This document shows, one piece after another, positions 7,485 through 18,785 of a stretch of DNA of 64,000 nt. Location: assembly GCF_019711685.1 (NCBI RefSeq), contig NZ_JAIGYQ010000006.1:1-64000 (forward strand), read 5' to 3'. The DNA comes from Helicobacter turcicus. GTDB taxonomy: Bacteria > Campylobacterota > Campylobacteria > Campylobacterales > Helicobacteraceae. The stretch's first letter is position 1. Each line of letters opens with the position of its first letter. A program made the position numbers and the translations under genes. The notes below the pieces were generated by a model, which saw nothing but the letters and a program-made list of their open reading frames with translations, was not told where the DNA came from and searched no databases.

Positions 7485-8684
7485 ATGCAAAACCATACCA
7501 AAATTCACGGATTTTACAAATTTAAACTCATTTTTATTTTAGCAATTATGTCAAGCCTTGCTCCACTATCCACAGATATGTATCTAGCGGCACTAAATCA
7601 TGTACAAGAGAGCTTTCAGACTAATCCCTTCTTAACCCAACTTTCTCTTGCAAGTTTTTTTATCGCTTTTGCCTTTGGACAACTCATCTATGGACCACTA
7701 AGTGATATTTTTGGACGCAAAAAACCTGTCCTTGTTGGAATCTTAATTTTTATTGCCTCAAGTTTAGGTTGTGTTATTATTGATGATATCCATAGTTTTA
7801 TTATTTTACGCTTTTTTGAAGCACTAGGGGGTTGCGCAGGAGTAGTGATTGCAAGAGCAATAGTTAATGATTTATTTGATTTTGAGGAAGCTGCTAGCGT
7901 CTATGCACTAATGATGGTCTTTAGCTCACTTGCCCCTATGCTATCTCCAACCTTAGGTGCATTCTTAATTAAACATTTTCCATGGCAGAGCATTTTCACC
8001 TTTTTATTTTTGCTTGGAATCTTTTTATTTCTTATGGTGCTTTTTGGGCTAAAAGAGAGTGCTCCCCACTTAAAAGCACAAAAATTTTCCCATAAAGAGA
8101 CGCTTAAAAACTATAAATTTGTTCTAAAAGATAGTGTATTTTTAGTCTATGTGTTTTGCTCTGCCTTGACGATGGCAACAATCTTTGCATACATCACAGG
8201 CTCAAACTTTGTTTTTATTAATTTTTTTGGAATTTCTGAACAAATTTTTGCATTCCTCTTTGGACTAAATGCTTTAGGTTTTATGCTGTGTGCAAGTTTC
8301 AATGCAAAAATACTTAAAAAATTTAATGCACAGAAAGTCCTAGCCATCGCACTTTTAGTAATGCTTCTCACGCATTTAATAATGCTCTTTAATGCTTATT
8401 TTAGTCCAAAAATATGGCTCTTTGAAATTTCACTTTTTAGCATTCTTGCAACTCTTGGTTTTATTATGCCAAACACAACAACTTTAGCAATGGCAAGGTT
8501 TAAAGACCATTCAGGCACTGCCTCTGCAATTCTTGGAACAGCACAATTTGCGCTTGCTGGCATTATCTCTTTTAGCGTGGGAGCATTTGAAGCAAACACA
8601 CCACTATTTTTATCCTTTGTAATGTTTATTTGTGTATTTTTAGCAAATCTAATCTACTTCACACAACACAAAAAACTAGCATAA
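7485..8684 (+). CDS. Bcr/CflA-type MFS drug efflux transporter
   Basis: This 399-residue protein has 12 membrane helices. The first helix ends in LAPLSTDMYLAAL, the mark of the Bcr/CflA subfamily, and the loop between helices 2 and 3 carries motif A (GPLSDIFGRKKP, residues 70-81). Motif C-like GGCAGVVIARAIVNDLF follows in helix 4. Relatives export bicyclomycin, chloramphenicol or other compounds in exchange for protons. The stop overlaps the convergent radical SAM gene by 9 bp. The exact substrate is unknown. Confidence 0.85.
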   Translation: MQNHTKIHGFYKFKLIFILAIMSSLAPLSTDMYLAALNHVQESFQTNPFLTQLSLASFFIAFAFGQLIYGPLSDIFGRKKPVLVGILIFIASSLGCVIIDDIHSFIILRFFEALGGCAGVVIARAIVNDLFDFEEAASVYALMMVFSSLAPMLSPTLGAFLIKHFPWQSIFTFLFLLGIFLFLMVLFGLKESAPHLKAQKFSHKETLKNYKFVLKDSVFLVYVFCSALTMATIFAYITGSNFVFINFFGISEQIFAFLFGLNALGFMLCASFNAKILKKFNAQKVLAIALLVMLLTHLIMLFNAYFSPKIWLFEISLFSILATLGFIMPNTTTLAMARFKDHSGTASAILGTAQFALAGIISFSVGAFEANTPLFLSFVMFICVFLANLIYFTQHKKLA

Positions 8685-9593
8685 AGCATAGAAATTTACA
8701 CCATTGACACACTTTTGCTTCACTTTACCTTCCTTTAAAAGCACTCCTAAAATTTCTTTAGATTGCACACTCCAAAGCGTAATAATATCCCCCTCACTCA
8801 TTGGACGTAAAGCAAGAGTTTTTAAAATCTCATCCGCATTTAATTCTAAGTTTTCTTGCGTTTTAATTAAAGTCCGCTTTGGCACAAAAGCTGGAATCCT
8901 ATAACGCAAAAATACTTTGCTAATCTCCTCTAACTCTTTTTCGCTTAGGGATTCCACTTTATACGCAGGTGGGCGATCTATGGTGCTAATATCCAAACGT
9001 TTTAGTGGCACAGGTGCTAGAAATTGCGCTATTTTTTGAATCTCTTTAGCATCATCATTGACACCTTTTACAAATAAAATTTCGGCATACAGCTCACCTT
9101 TAAAATCCGCACTAAATTGATAAATCCCCTTTAAGATTTGCGCTAGATCCACACTCTTATGCGCCCTATCAATCTTTTTAAACACCTTCTCGCTCACTGC
9201 ATCAATTGAAAACTTTACCTTATCAAAGAGCAAACAAGCCCTAGCAACACATATATCCCAAAGTAATGCACCATTTGTCAAGAGTAGTGTTTGCTTATCA
9301 CCCTTAATATCTTCTAAACGCAACATTAGCTCATACAAATACGGATATAAAGTAGGTTCTCCATTTGCCGTAATCGTAAGAGATTCCACATTAGAAAACT
9401 TTTCTAAACCCTGCTCTATGGCTTTTAAGATTTCATCTACACTTAGAATCTCTTGCATTGTTTCTTGTGCTTTTTTTCCCTCTAGCTCACAATAAAGACA
9501 ATCATAATTGCACTGCTTAAGTTTTGGCGATAAATCCACACCTAAGGACTCTCCAAAACGTCGTGATTGCACAGGACCAAAAATAATATCCAT
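8676..9593 (-). CDS. Radical SAM protein (COG0731-like)
   Basis: With the ATG at 9593 (AAAGGGG eight bases upstream) the protein has 305 residues. A longer frame would need a TTG at 9629 without a ribosome site. The [4Fe-4S] motif CxxxCxxC is at residues 28-35 (CNYDCLYC), preceded by FGPVQSRRFGESLGVDLSP, typical of COG0731 proteins. SAM-binding GE follows in TITANGEPTLYP. The C-terminal 60 residues look like a winged helix (EGDIITLWSVQSKEILGVLL). The reaction is not known. Related genes are widespread and may act on RNA or cofactors. Confidence 0.75.
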   Translation of the reverse strand: MDIIFGPVQSRRFGESLGVDLSPKLKQCNYDCLYCELEGKKAQETMQEILSVDEILKAIEQGLEKFSNVESLTITANGEPTLYPYLYELMLRLEDIKGDKQTLLLTNGALLWDICVARACLLFDKVKFSIDAVSEKVFKKIDRAHKSVDLAQILKGIYQFSADFKGELYAEILFVKGVNDDAKEIQKIAQFLAPVPLKRLDISTIDRPPAYKVESLSEKELEEISKVFLRYRIPAFVPKRTLIKTQENLELNADEILKTLALRPMSEGDIITLWSVQSKEILGVLLKEGKVKQKCVNGVNFYALC

Positions 9594-9702
9594 ACAAAGC
9601 CCCTTTGAAATTCCACTTTTTAAATCCAATAATTCTACACTCTTTTGTTTAAAACTTTTACAATTCTACTTAAATTGAAGCTAAATTTTATATTCTTTGC
9701 TA

Positions 9703-9708
9703 TATACT
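9703..9708 (+). promoter_or_regulatory. Probable -10 box of fdxA
   Basis: TATACT lies in an AT-rich stretch 32 bases before the fdxA ATG, with a T-rich segment upstream. It is the best sigma80-like -10 match in the 110-bp gap between the divergent genes. Confidence 0.4.
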
Positions 9709-9739
9709 CATTGTTTAATCAAAATTTTAAGGAGAAGTT

Positions 9740-10024
9740 ATGGCTGTTAAAATTACAGATATTTGCATCGCCTGTGGAGCTTGCATTGATGAATGTCCAG
9801 TAGAAGCTATCGTTGATGAAGATGATAGCCCAAATGATGATGGATGCTATTTTGTTTATAATGATAAATGTGTGGAGTGCGTAGGGCACAATGATGAACC
9901 AGCTTGCGCATCTGCTTGTCCAACTGAAGGTTGTATCGTATGGGATGCTGTTGCAGGTTCTCCATCACACAGAGAAGACATCGGTGATGATAAAAGAAGT
10001 GCGCACACTCCAGTTGTAGAATAA
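9740..10024 (+). CDS. fdxA: 2[4Fe-4S] ferredoxin FdxA
   Basis: This 94-residue ferredoxin starts MAVKITDICIACGACIDECP, with the first cluster cysteines at 9, 12, 15 and 19. The second cluster is in CVECVGHNDEPACASACP, with the longer spacing typical of the YfhL/Alvin type. I recall the H. pylori FdxA N-terminus as almost the same. It probably carries electrons for low-potential reactions such as pyruvate:ferredoxin oxidoreductase. AAGGAG sits eight bases upstream of the ATG. The gene stands alone and is followed by two terminator-like hairpins. Confidence 0.9.
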   Translation: MAVKITDICIACGACIDECPVEAIVDEDDSPNDDGCYFVYNDKCVECVGHNDEPACASACPTEGCIVWDAVAGSPSHREDIGDDKRSAHTPVVE

Positions 10025-10029
10025 TCTTT

Positions 10030-10068
10030 AAGCCCCTTGGGCTTTTGGATTCCATAATGTATGGAATC
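10030..10068 (+). terminator. Two consecutive hairpins after fdxA
   Basis: AAGCCC-CTT-GGGCTT (10030-10044) is followed by TT. A perfect GATTCCAT/ATGGAATC hairpin (10048-10068) then ends in TATTTT. The second stem is an inverted pair of the GATTCC word that is frequent in this genome. Confidence 0.6.
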
Positions 10069-10158
10069 TATTTTAAACTCTTTTAATCCTTGCTCTTACA
10101 ATTTTTTAAAAATTCTTTAATCTCTTTTAGTCTTTTTTGTTTGACACTCCCCACATTC

Positions 10159-11004
10159 TTAAAAGCTAGTGAGTGTTTTTGCAAAATTTAGCAAATTCTC
10201 TCCCCAAGGTGTTTGTAATGGTGAAAAAAATCCCAATTTTGCTCCACTTTCTTTTGCAATAAACTCCGCAGCTTTTGTTGAAAATTCTGGCTGGGCAAAA
10301 ATCACTTTTAGATTCTCCCTTTTTATGGTTTCAATCACTTCAATCATCTCTTGCATTTTTGGACTTTTTCCCTCCACTTCAATAGAGATTTCTTCTAAAT
10401 GATAATCCCTTGCAAAATATCCAAGCATTGGATGAAAAACTACAAATTTTTGATGTTCTGGTAAGTCCTTTAAAATCATTTTTAATTCCTTATCAATGGC
10501 ATCAATTTCAGCAATTAATGCATTATAACCCTTAGAATAATCCTGTTTAGGATTTAGTTTTTTTAATCCCTCAAAAATATTTTTAGCAATAATTTTTGCA
10601 TTACTTGGGGATAGCCAAATGTGTGTATCGCCATGGTCGTGTTCATCATGAGCATTATGTTCATGTTCTGTATCTTTTTGCCAAAAATTAATCCGCTGAA
10701 TGTTAGCACTAGAATCATAAATTTGCATTTTTTGATTTTGACTTGCAAAGCGCGGAAGCCATACCTCTTCAAACTCTATTCCAATAGAAAAATACGCCAC
10801 TGCCTCATTAACCTTTCTAATCTCCGAAGCTTTTGGTTCAAAATCATGAGGATTCACACCCGGAACCACAAGTGAAACCACATTATAGGAATCTCCAGCG
10901 ATTTTTTCTACAAATTCTTTCTGCATAGGAACACTTACCATAATCACATCACGCGCAAACGCTAGATTTAACAACAAGCACATAAACATCAAAGTCTTTT
11001 TCAT
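10159..11004 (-). CDS. ZnuA-like metal-binding ABC transporter substrate protein
   Basis: This 281-residue periplasmic protein begins with a signal peptide (MKKTLMFMCLLLNLAFA, cut near residue 17). It has the cluster A-I fold: GVNPHDFEPKASEI near residue 50 supplies a metal-binding His, a His/Asp-rich loop follows near residues 112-128 (EHEHNAHDEHDHGDTH), then HPMLGYFARDY. The His-rich loop is typical of zinc-specific members (ZnuA). No permease or ATPase gene is next to it in this window, so it must work with partners elsewhere. A zinc role is likely, but manganese cannot be excluded. Confidence 0.8.
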   Translation of the reverse strand: MKKTLMFMCLLLNLAFARDVIMVSVPMQKEFVEKIAGDSYNVVSLVVPGVNPHDFEPKASEIRKVNEAVAYFSIGIEFEEVWLPRFASQNQKMQIYDSSANIQRINFWQKDTEHEHNAHDEHDHGDTHIWLSPSNAKIIAKNIFEGLKKLNPKQDYSKGYNALIAEIDAIDKELKMILKDLPEHQKFVVFHPMLGYFARDYHLEEISIEVEGKSPKMQEMIEVIETIKRENLKVIFAQPEFSTKAAEFIAKESGAKLGFFSPLQTPWGENLLNFAKTLTSF

Positions 11005-11067
11005 TGCTATTCCTCAATTAATATTAAAACTTTTTAAGATATAATTCTACCCTAATTTTTTTAAAAA

Positions 11068-11144
11068 GCGTTCATAGCTCAATTGGATAGAGCATCAGAC
11101 TTCGGATCTGAGGGTTGGGGGTTCGACTCCCTCTGAGCGTACCA
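11068..11144 (+). tRNA. tRNA-Arg (anticodon TCG)
   Basis: The 77-base cloverleaf includes the CCA end. The acceptor stem GCGTTCA pairs with TGAGCGT, the D-arm contains AGCTCAATTGGATAGAGC, and the anticodon stem TCAGA/TCTGA holds loop CTTCGGA, giving anticodon TCG (reads CGA and other CGN). The T-arm is GGTTCGACTCC. The 3' end lies only 60 bp before a decayed helicase gene, so this tRNA may have been an insertion point for foreign DNA. Confidence 0.95.
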
Positions 11145-11203
11145 AATATTCCTTGTTATTTCTTGCTACAATATCGCCTTATAAATTATTTATTAGGCTA
11201 AGA

Positions 11204-12246
11204 ATGGCACAAATTATTACAATTATTTTAGATATTATTCGTAACGCTAACACAGACCTAAAAGCCTGTGCAGAAAAGATTCAAACTTTTATCAATCCTC
11301 CACGTCATAAAAGCACTTTTGAAGGAATAATCCGTTTCACTCCTCAACAAAAAAAAGAATCATTGAGCATAAAGAACGTTCTTGGAAGCGCATAAGGGGT
11401 GTAGCAGGAAGCGGCAAAAACGCTCATCATTGCACAAAAGGCAGCACAAATTGCATCTGAAGGCAAAAAGTTCTTGTAATTACTTTTAATAAAACATTAT
11501 CAGCTTATATAAGAAATAACATCAACAAGACTGCACTTGAGTTTGACTGGAACAACATTGAAGTGATTCATTTTCACGGCTTTGCAAAGGCTCTCTTAGA
11601 AGAAAATATCCCCCATAAAGGCGCAGATGGTATCACAAGAGGAATCATAGAGCTTGAGACAAATGCTAAGAATAGAGAATACGATGCAATTTTAATTGAT
11701 GACGCTCAAGATATTGAAAAAATGGTTTGATGCGCTTTTAAAATACCTAAGCCCAAATAATGAGATATTGCTTGTAGCAAATGATAAGCAAAATCTTTAC
11801 GATAGAAAACTTTTATGGAAATCAAAGTATGTCTAGGCTTGGCTACAAATTTAAAGGAGCTTGGGGGGAACTTAATAAAAATATACGCAACCAACACTAC
11901 CCAGAGATTCTTATAGAATCCAATCGTTTTTGCTAAGCAGTTTTTACAAGAGTATCTCCAAAATAATCCTGATAAGAATTTCGGCAGTGTTTTCTTTGAT
12001 GAATCCTCAAAAGAACAAAGAAAATTTTTCAACTCAAGACCCACATATTAAAATAACAACGGTTCATAGTTTTAAAGGAATGGAAACAAAAGCGATTATT
12101 TTTGTGAATACCAAATATGATATGCAAAATATTTTTGAAACTCATATTGCAATAACGCAAGCTACTGAACTTATTGCAGTTTTTAATCGCATTAAAAAAC
12201 TTGAGGAGTATGGAAAAAGCTGGAGCAAAAAGATTAATTTTACTTG
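11204..12246 (+). pseudogene. Decayed SF1 (UvrD/Rep-like) helicase
   Basis: Reading across frames recovers a superfamily 1 helicase: TFEGIIRFTPQQKK, then RGVAGSGKT (Walker A, near 11398), KVLVITFNKTLSAYIRN, the region NNIEVIHFHGFAKALL, DAILIDDAQDIEK (Walker B, near 11690), NEILLVANDKQNLYDRK, and near the end ITTVHSFKGMETKAIIFVN and HIAITQATELIAVF (motifs V and VI). At least six frame changes are needed, several at runs of A (near 11350, 11420, 11480 and 11720), and in-frame stops occur. At about 350 codons it is also shorter than intact relatives, so internal deletion is likely. It is not expected to make an active helicase. Confidence 0.8.
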
Positions 12247-12247
12247 A

Positions 12248-12631
12248 GATATTGGATAATTCTACTTAAATTTAATCAAAATCCCTATTACGCGTAAAAC
12301 TTCTAAAATGCAGATAGAAAATCCTACAAAAAAGAACACAAAGATTTCAGTATAATTAAAGACAATATGTGAGCTTTTCTCAATTATAGCTTAACATAAG
12401 TTATTAATCTAGAATTTGTAGCACTTAAGCCCGCTAGAATTAGAGAGTATCGCACCTTTAATTCAAGAGTTATTTCGCAATCCTTAAAAATTGATGTAAA
12501 AAGGTGCTTATTTTATCTTTAGGCTTTAATGTAACTTATCAATTGATAATTTTTGCTAAAACACTAAGTTTAATTCTATTTGTTCAACCAAAAATTAAAA
12601 CTTAACACTCCTAGGCAAAATACTTTTAAAA
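12248..12631. other. Non-coding stretch after the helicase remnant
   Basis: This 384-base AT-rich stretch has no open frame with a ribosome site. A short frame encoding HLSPLELESIAPLIQELF-like residues (about 12435-12490) looks protein-like and may be another eroded remnant, but I cannot name it. I see no promoter, tRNA or att-like repeat of the tRNA-Arg 3' end. Confidence 0.5.
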
Positions 12632-14828
<2,197 letters not shown>

Positions 14829-15017
14829 TTATTTTCTGCATAAGAATTGTATTAAAATAAAATTTAAATTAAACTTATAACTTAATATTTTTTATTAATT
14901 TTAGTATTATATGTTAAGCTCCATTGTCTCTTAATCAATGTTTAAATATTTAGTCTTGCGATTCCACGCATTTTTTAAGGAAAAACCCAAAGATAAAGAA
15001 AAAATGTGTAAGAGAGG

Positions 15018-15044
15018 TTTAGTTTTTAAAAAAGTTACCGATAT
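15018..15044 (+). promoter_or_regulatory. Sigma28 (FliA)-type promoter of the EF-hand gene
   Basis: TTTAGTTTTT followed after a short spacer by ACCGATAT (15037-15044) matches the Campylobacter/Helicobacter sigma28 -10 (CGATAT). It closely resembles the flgM promoter at 57056-57090 (TTTTAGTTTTTT and GCCGATAT). A start near 15052 places the ATG at 15083 about 30 bases downstream. Confidence 0.65.
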
Positions 15045-15082
15045 AGTGAATGTCAAACAAAAATGATAGAAAAGGAGAAATA

Positions 15083-16732
15083 ATGCAAACAGGCATCAAT
15101 TTCTCTTCCTTGCGGGCTTTTGATTTTTCACACACTTCAGCCACCATGCATTTAAGTGTAAATCAAAAAAATCCCAAAGAAGAGACTATAAATACAAAAG
15201 CAAATAGCATTCCACAATCTAACATTGATAAGGATGCTAATGGGCAAACTTCAGAAGTCATCTCTAATAGTTCCCTAAATAAAGGGCATTTAAATGATTT
15301 TCAAAAAGTTATTATTGATAATGCATTAGAAAAAGTTTCTCAAATTAAAGAGGAAATGTTAAAAATGTGGGAAGAAGTTTTTGGGCTTAAACCTAGCAAT
15401 TCCTCTAGTAATTCTCAAACTCTTAATTTAAGTGTGGAATCCCTATTAAATACGCGTTTAGAGCAGAAAATATTAGGGAGCGGGATTAGCATTTCACAAG
15501 GATTTTCACAATCCTTGCAAGTTTCTATTCAAGGAACAATTTTTGCAAATGATGGCACAAAGAAACAGCTAGATATTAATATTGGAATTTCGCAAAGTTT
15601 TGTGCAAAATCTTCAAATCAATGGAACCAGCAATAACACACAAGGTATAGCACAAACTCCAAACAAAAATATCATTGATCCGCTTGTAATCGATTATGAT
15701 GGCAATGGAACAGAACTTAGTGATGTGAAAATGCACTTTGACTTAGATAGTGATGGCACACCAAATCAGATTGCAACACTTAAAAAAGGTTCAGGATTCC
15801 TAGCACTAGATAAAAATAACGATGGCAAAATCAACGATGGCAATGAGCTTTTTGGAACAAAAAGCGGAGATGGATTCAAGGATTTAAGCATTTATGATTC
15901 CAATAAAGACGGAAAAATTGATAAAGAAGATCCTATCTATGACAAACTAAGAATTTGGACACCTGATGGCAATGGTGAGGGCAGACTTGTAGGACTTGGC
16001 GAAAAAGGCATAGGTGTGATTTATCTAAATCCGCAAGAAAGTGAAGAGCTTATGCACGGAGAAAAAGGTAATTTATTAGGGATTAAACGCAAAAGTGCAG
16101 ATTTTTTATTTGAAAATGGTAACAGCGGAAAAATTCATCACATTGACTTAGTTTCTGAACAAATTAAAAACAATGCTTTAGAAAACCAAGCACAAAATGA
16201 TATGATTTTAGGACAAAGCAAACTTGCACAGATTCTTGCAAACAAAGCTTATGGTGCAAATACTAGCTTCCAAAGCACTCAAATGACATTTATTCAAGGA
16301 AATGCATACAACTTAAATACAAGGAGTCAAGGTTTTCTAGGAAATCTTGAGAATGGAATTTTAAATGGAATCCTAAATAAGAGTAACATTAGTTTTGCAC
16401 AAATCTCTAACCTTGAAGTAAATATTTCTATGAGCATAAGCTCCTTACAAAGTGGTAAAAATGGTGTAAGTTTCGAGCTATCACGAATGTGGGTAAAACT
16501 TGAGGATAGCTTTGAAAAATTCCAAATAAATGAAAATAGAGCTAATGCAAACAAAAATGATTCCAAACTAACAAACAATCTCGTAGAATCCTTGCTAGAG
16601 CATTTTGAAACAAGTTATAAAGAAATCAACCGCTTGCTCTTTAATCCTAGTAATTTTAAAGAAAACACCGAGACATTTAAAGAAGATATCTTATTAAATG
16701 CAATGCAGTTTAGAAAACTCTTAGGGGCTTAA
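15083..16732 (+). CDS. EF-hand protein, probably flagellar regulon
   Basis: The ATG at 15083 follows AAAGGAG; an earlier ATG at 15050 lies at the predicted transcript start. The protein has 549 residues and no signal peptide. The first 200 residues are Ser/Asn/Gln-rich. The middle holds calcium-binding loops: DPLVIDYDGNGTEL, FDLDSDGTPN, LDKNNDGKINDGNELFG and YDSNKDGKIDKED. This block occurs in RTX-type exoproteins. The rest is alpha-helical and low in complexity. The sigma28-like promoter and lack of a signal peptide suggest export through the flagellar secretion system, as for the Fed and Cia proteins of C. jejuni, but this is inference. Confidence 0.65.
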   Translation: MQTGINFSSLRAFDFSHTSATMHLSVNQKNPKEETINTKANSIPQSNIDKDANGQTSEVISNSSLNKGHLNDFQKVIIDNALEKVSQIKEEMLKMWEEVFGLKPSNSSSNSQTLNLSVESLLNTRLEQKILGSGISISQGFSQSLQVSIQGTIFANDGTKKQLDINIGISQSFVQNLQINGTSNNTQGIAQTPNKNIIDPLVIDYDGNGTELSDVKMHFDLDSDGTPNQIATLKKGSGFLALDKNNDGKINDGNELFGTKSGDGFKDLSIYDSNKDGKIDKEDPIYDKLRIWTPDGNGEGRLVGLGEKGIGVIYLNPQESEELMHGEKGNLLGIKRKSADFLFENGNSGKIHHIDLVSEQIKNNALENQAQNDMILGQSKLAQILANKAYGANTSFQSTQMTFIQGNAYNLNTRSQGFLGNLENGILNGILNKSNISFAQISNLEVNISMSISSLQSGKNGVSFELSRMWVKLEDSFEKFQINENRANANKNDSKLTNNLVESLLEHFETSYKEINRLLFNPSNFKENTETFKEDILLNAMQFRKLLGA

Positions 16733-16749
16733 ATCTTTTATTCTTATGC

Positions 16750-16784
16750 GGAATCCATTTTGAGCTTTTGGCTTTTTGGATTCC
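16750..16784. terminator. Bidirectional terminator between convergent genes
   Basis: GGAATCCA (16750-16757) and TGGATTCC (16777-16784) form an 8-bp stem, with an inner AGC/GCT pair and T-rich loops, in the 67 bases between two convergent genes. The stem is an inverted pair of the GGAATC word frequent in this genome. Confidence 0.65.
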
Positions 16785-16799
16785 AAAATCTTAACGCTC

Positions 16800-17522
16800 T
16801 TATTTGCAACTAAATACCACATTACCCCATAAATTCTTTTGTGCATCTTTTGCGCTTGGTAAGCTAATATCCTCTAATGTATTTTTAGCACTTTGCATTA
16901 AACGCGACTCCCTTAGAGCAACCACATCAACATTACCCAAATCGCCTAGCGTAATCTCCTTGATAGAACATTTCTTTTTAGTAAGCTTCCCATACTCGTT
17001 TGCCTTCTCTAAAGCAAGATTTAAAAGCTTTACATTAAGCACAGAATCACTTTTTTGAAAATCCACATCACTCACATTTAAATCCACACTAGGAAATGCA
17101 AACATTAAAAAAGGATTTTTGGAAACCTCTGCTTCAATATTCTCTAAAATCGCGTTAAATTCTTGCTTTTTAGATTCCTTAAATTCACAATGTAAGGCAA
17201 AATTTGTCTCAAATCCTTCTTGAATTTTCTTTCCATCTTTATAATAATATGAGGGATTTATCGCAAAACTTCCCCCTTTACAAATGCTATCATTCCCCAA
17301 AGAATCATTAATTGCATTAAAAGTCTTAATGATTGCATTTTTATTTTCAACACTCAATGTTTTTAATTTTTGAAGTTCTTTAGAAGCAGTAATTGTAATA
17401 TTGCTAGAATACTGCGTAGGAGTAACATCAACGGCGACACTCAACCGCTGTTTAATGAGCGTCTCTGCACTAACTGGAATAAGCACTATAACACATAAAA
17501 AAACAAAACTAAAAAATCGCAT
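16800..17522 (-). CDS. Exported SIMPL (DUF541)-like protein
   Basis: This 240-residue protein has a clear signal peptide (MRFFSFVFLCVIVLIPVSA, cut near residue 19). The mature part alternates strands and helices, and LNLALEKANEYGKLTKKKCSI, followed by LGDLGNVDVVALRESRLMQSA, resembles the C-terminal half of SIMPL/DUF541 periplasmic proteins. Three cysteines (near KGGSFAINP, ALHCEF and KKKCS) and a terminal FSCK could form disulfides. The function of the family is poorly defined. It is a stand-alone gene, convergent with the EF-hand gene and 80 bp downstream of rplT. Confidence 0.5.
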   Translation of the reverse strand: MRFFSFVFLCVIVLIPVSAETLIKQRLSVAVDVTPTQYSSNITITASKELQKLKTLSVENKNAIIKTFNAINDSLGNDSICKGGSFAINPSYYYKDGKKIQEGFETNFALHCEFKESKKQEFNAILENIEAEVSKNPFLMFAFPSVDLNVSDVDFQKSDSVLNVKLLNLALEKANEYGKLTKKKCSIKEITLGDLGNVDVVALRESRLMQSAKNTLEDISLPSAKDAQKNLWGNVVFSCK

Positions 17523-17601
17523 ACAAACCCTTCAAAATTAAGATTAATATCATAATTTCAAAAGGTTCAAGAGACTCCTTAAAGAATCTCAAAAACCAAA
17601 A

Positions 17602-17955
17602 TTACAATGCTTTTTTTGCGCTTTCAACAATCTTTGCAAATGCAACCGGTTCATGCATTGCAATATCTGCCAAGATTTTTCTATCTAACGCAATACCTGC
17701 TTTTTTAAGACCAAACATAAATCTTGAATAACTGATTGCATTAATTCTACAAGCAGCATTAATTCTCACAATCCAAAGTTTTCTAAAATCTCTCTTCTTT
17801 TGTTTTCTATCACGGAATGCGTAACATAAGCTTCTTTCTAATTGCTCTTTAGCTTTTCTAAAATGCTTATGTCTTGCACTATAAAAACCACGTGCTAACT
17901 TTAAAACTTTTTTATGACGTCTCCTGCGGACTACACCTGTTTTTACTCTTGCCAT
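17602..17955 (-). CDS. rplT: 50S ribosomal protein L20
   Basis: This 117-residue basic protein begins [20 protein letters not shown] and contains [24 protein letters not shown], both diagnostic of L20. It binds 23S rRNA early in 50S assembly and in some bacteria represses its own operon. It is the last gene of thrS-infC-rpmI-rplT. The 93 bases before it contain inverted repeats that could be a translational operator. Confidence 0.97.
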   Translation of the reverse strand: MARVKTGVVRRRRHKKVLKLARGFYSARHKHFRKAKEQLERSLCYAFRDRKQKKRDFRKLWIVRINAACRINAISYSRFMFGLKKAGIALDRKILADIAMHEPVAFAKIVESAKKAL

Positions 17956-18001
17956 TTTATATCCTTTACCATATTGTGGTGTGGTATTTCTACCAAACTT
18001 A

Positions 18002-18037
18002 CCCTAAATTTAGGGGAATGACATACTTAAATGTATG
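18002..18037 (-). promoter_or_regulatory. Palindromes between rpmI and rplT
   Basis: A perfect 14-base palindrome (CCCTAAATTTAGGG, 18002-18015) and a second inverted repeat (CATAC and GTATG flanking TTAAAT, 18021-18036) lie in the gap before rplT. They could form RNA hairpins for L20 autoregulation or transcript processing. Only the symmetry is seen; the role is a guess. Confidence 0.3.
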
Positions 18038-18048
18038 AAACCTCTAAC

Positions 18049-18243
18049 CTATGCCATACAAAGCATTTTTTTAACAGATTCAATATTGGCATCATGCACA
18101 TATTTTGGTGCGTTAAGATTTGCGATTTTTCTAGGACGTTTTTTGGTTAAAATATGACTCTTAAACGCAGAACCACGCTTAATAAGATTTTTCTTTAATT
18201 TAAATCTTTTCGCTGCACCACGATTTGTTTTCATCTTTGGCAT
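18049..18243 (-). CDS. rpmI: 50S ribosomal protein L35
   Basis: This 64-residue, strongly basic protein starts [18 protein letters not shown], the conserved L35 N-terminus. The ATG at 18243 is preceded by AAAGGAG; the GTG one codon earlier is not needed. It follows infC by 26 bp in the conserved thrS-infC-rpmI-rplT order. Confidence 0.97.
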   Translation of the reverse strand: MPKMKTNRGAAKRFKLKKNLIKRGSAFKSHILTKKRPRKIANLNAPKYVHDANIESVKKMLCMA

Positions 18244-18269
18244 CACTATTCTCCTTTCAATAAGATAAA

Positions 18270-18785
18270 TTATTTTTTTGGCGTTACAAGCATATTCACA
18301 TAACGCCCTTCAACTTTGAAATCTCTTTCTATATTCGCAACATCTTCTAGCATTGCTGCAACTTTGTTTAACACCTCAAAGCCTACTTGTGGCTCACTAA
18401 CTTCTCTTCCACGCAAAAAAACACGGAATCGCACATGCTTGTTTTCCTGCAAAAACTCTTTAGCATGCTTTACTTTATAATTTATATCATTGTCTGCAAT
18501 CTTTACAGAAAGCTTAATCTCTTTAACTTCAATTTGCTTTTGCTTTTTTTTAGCCTCTTTTTGCTTTTTCTCTTGTTGATAACGGAATTTTCCATAATCC
18601 ATAATCTTACACACAGGAGGTTTCGCATCTGGCGCAATTAACACTAAGTCAAGCCCTTTACTATCTGCAATCTTTAGAGCTTCCTCTGAGCTTAATAAAC
18701 CATACTGCTCACCATCATCACCTATACAACGCACTTGCGGAAAATCAATATCCTCATTTAGGATTACATTATCATTTTTACTCAA
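18270..18785 (-). CDS. infC: Translation initiation factor IF-3, TTG start
   Basis: This 171-residue IF-3 has the N-domain [20 protein letters not shown], the basic linker [20 protein letters not shown] and the C-domain [21 protein letters not shown]. It blocks early joining of the 50S subunit and checks the initiator tRNA. The start is a TTG at 18785 overlapping the thrS stop (TTGA), with GAGG eight bases upstream. infC genes often use rare start codons that let IF-3 repress its own synthesis, and a TTG here would fit that. Confidence 0.95.
   Translation of the reverse strand: MSKNDNVILNEDIDFPQVRCIGDDGEQYGLLSSEEALKIADSKGLDLVLIAPDAKPPVCKIMDYGKFRYQQEKKQKEAKKKQKQIEVKEIKLSVKIADNDINYKVKHAKEFLQENKHVRFRVFLRGREVSEPQVGFEVLNKVAAMLEDVANIERDFKVEGRYVNMLVTPKK

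Noticed and set aside
9594-9629. Longer start (TTG 9629) for the COG0731 radical SAM protein
   Set aside because: The extra 12 residues precede the conserved FGPVQSRRFG start, and the ATG at 9593 has a good ribosome site.
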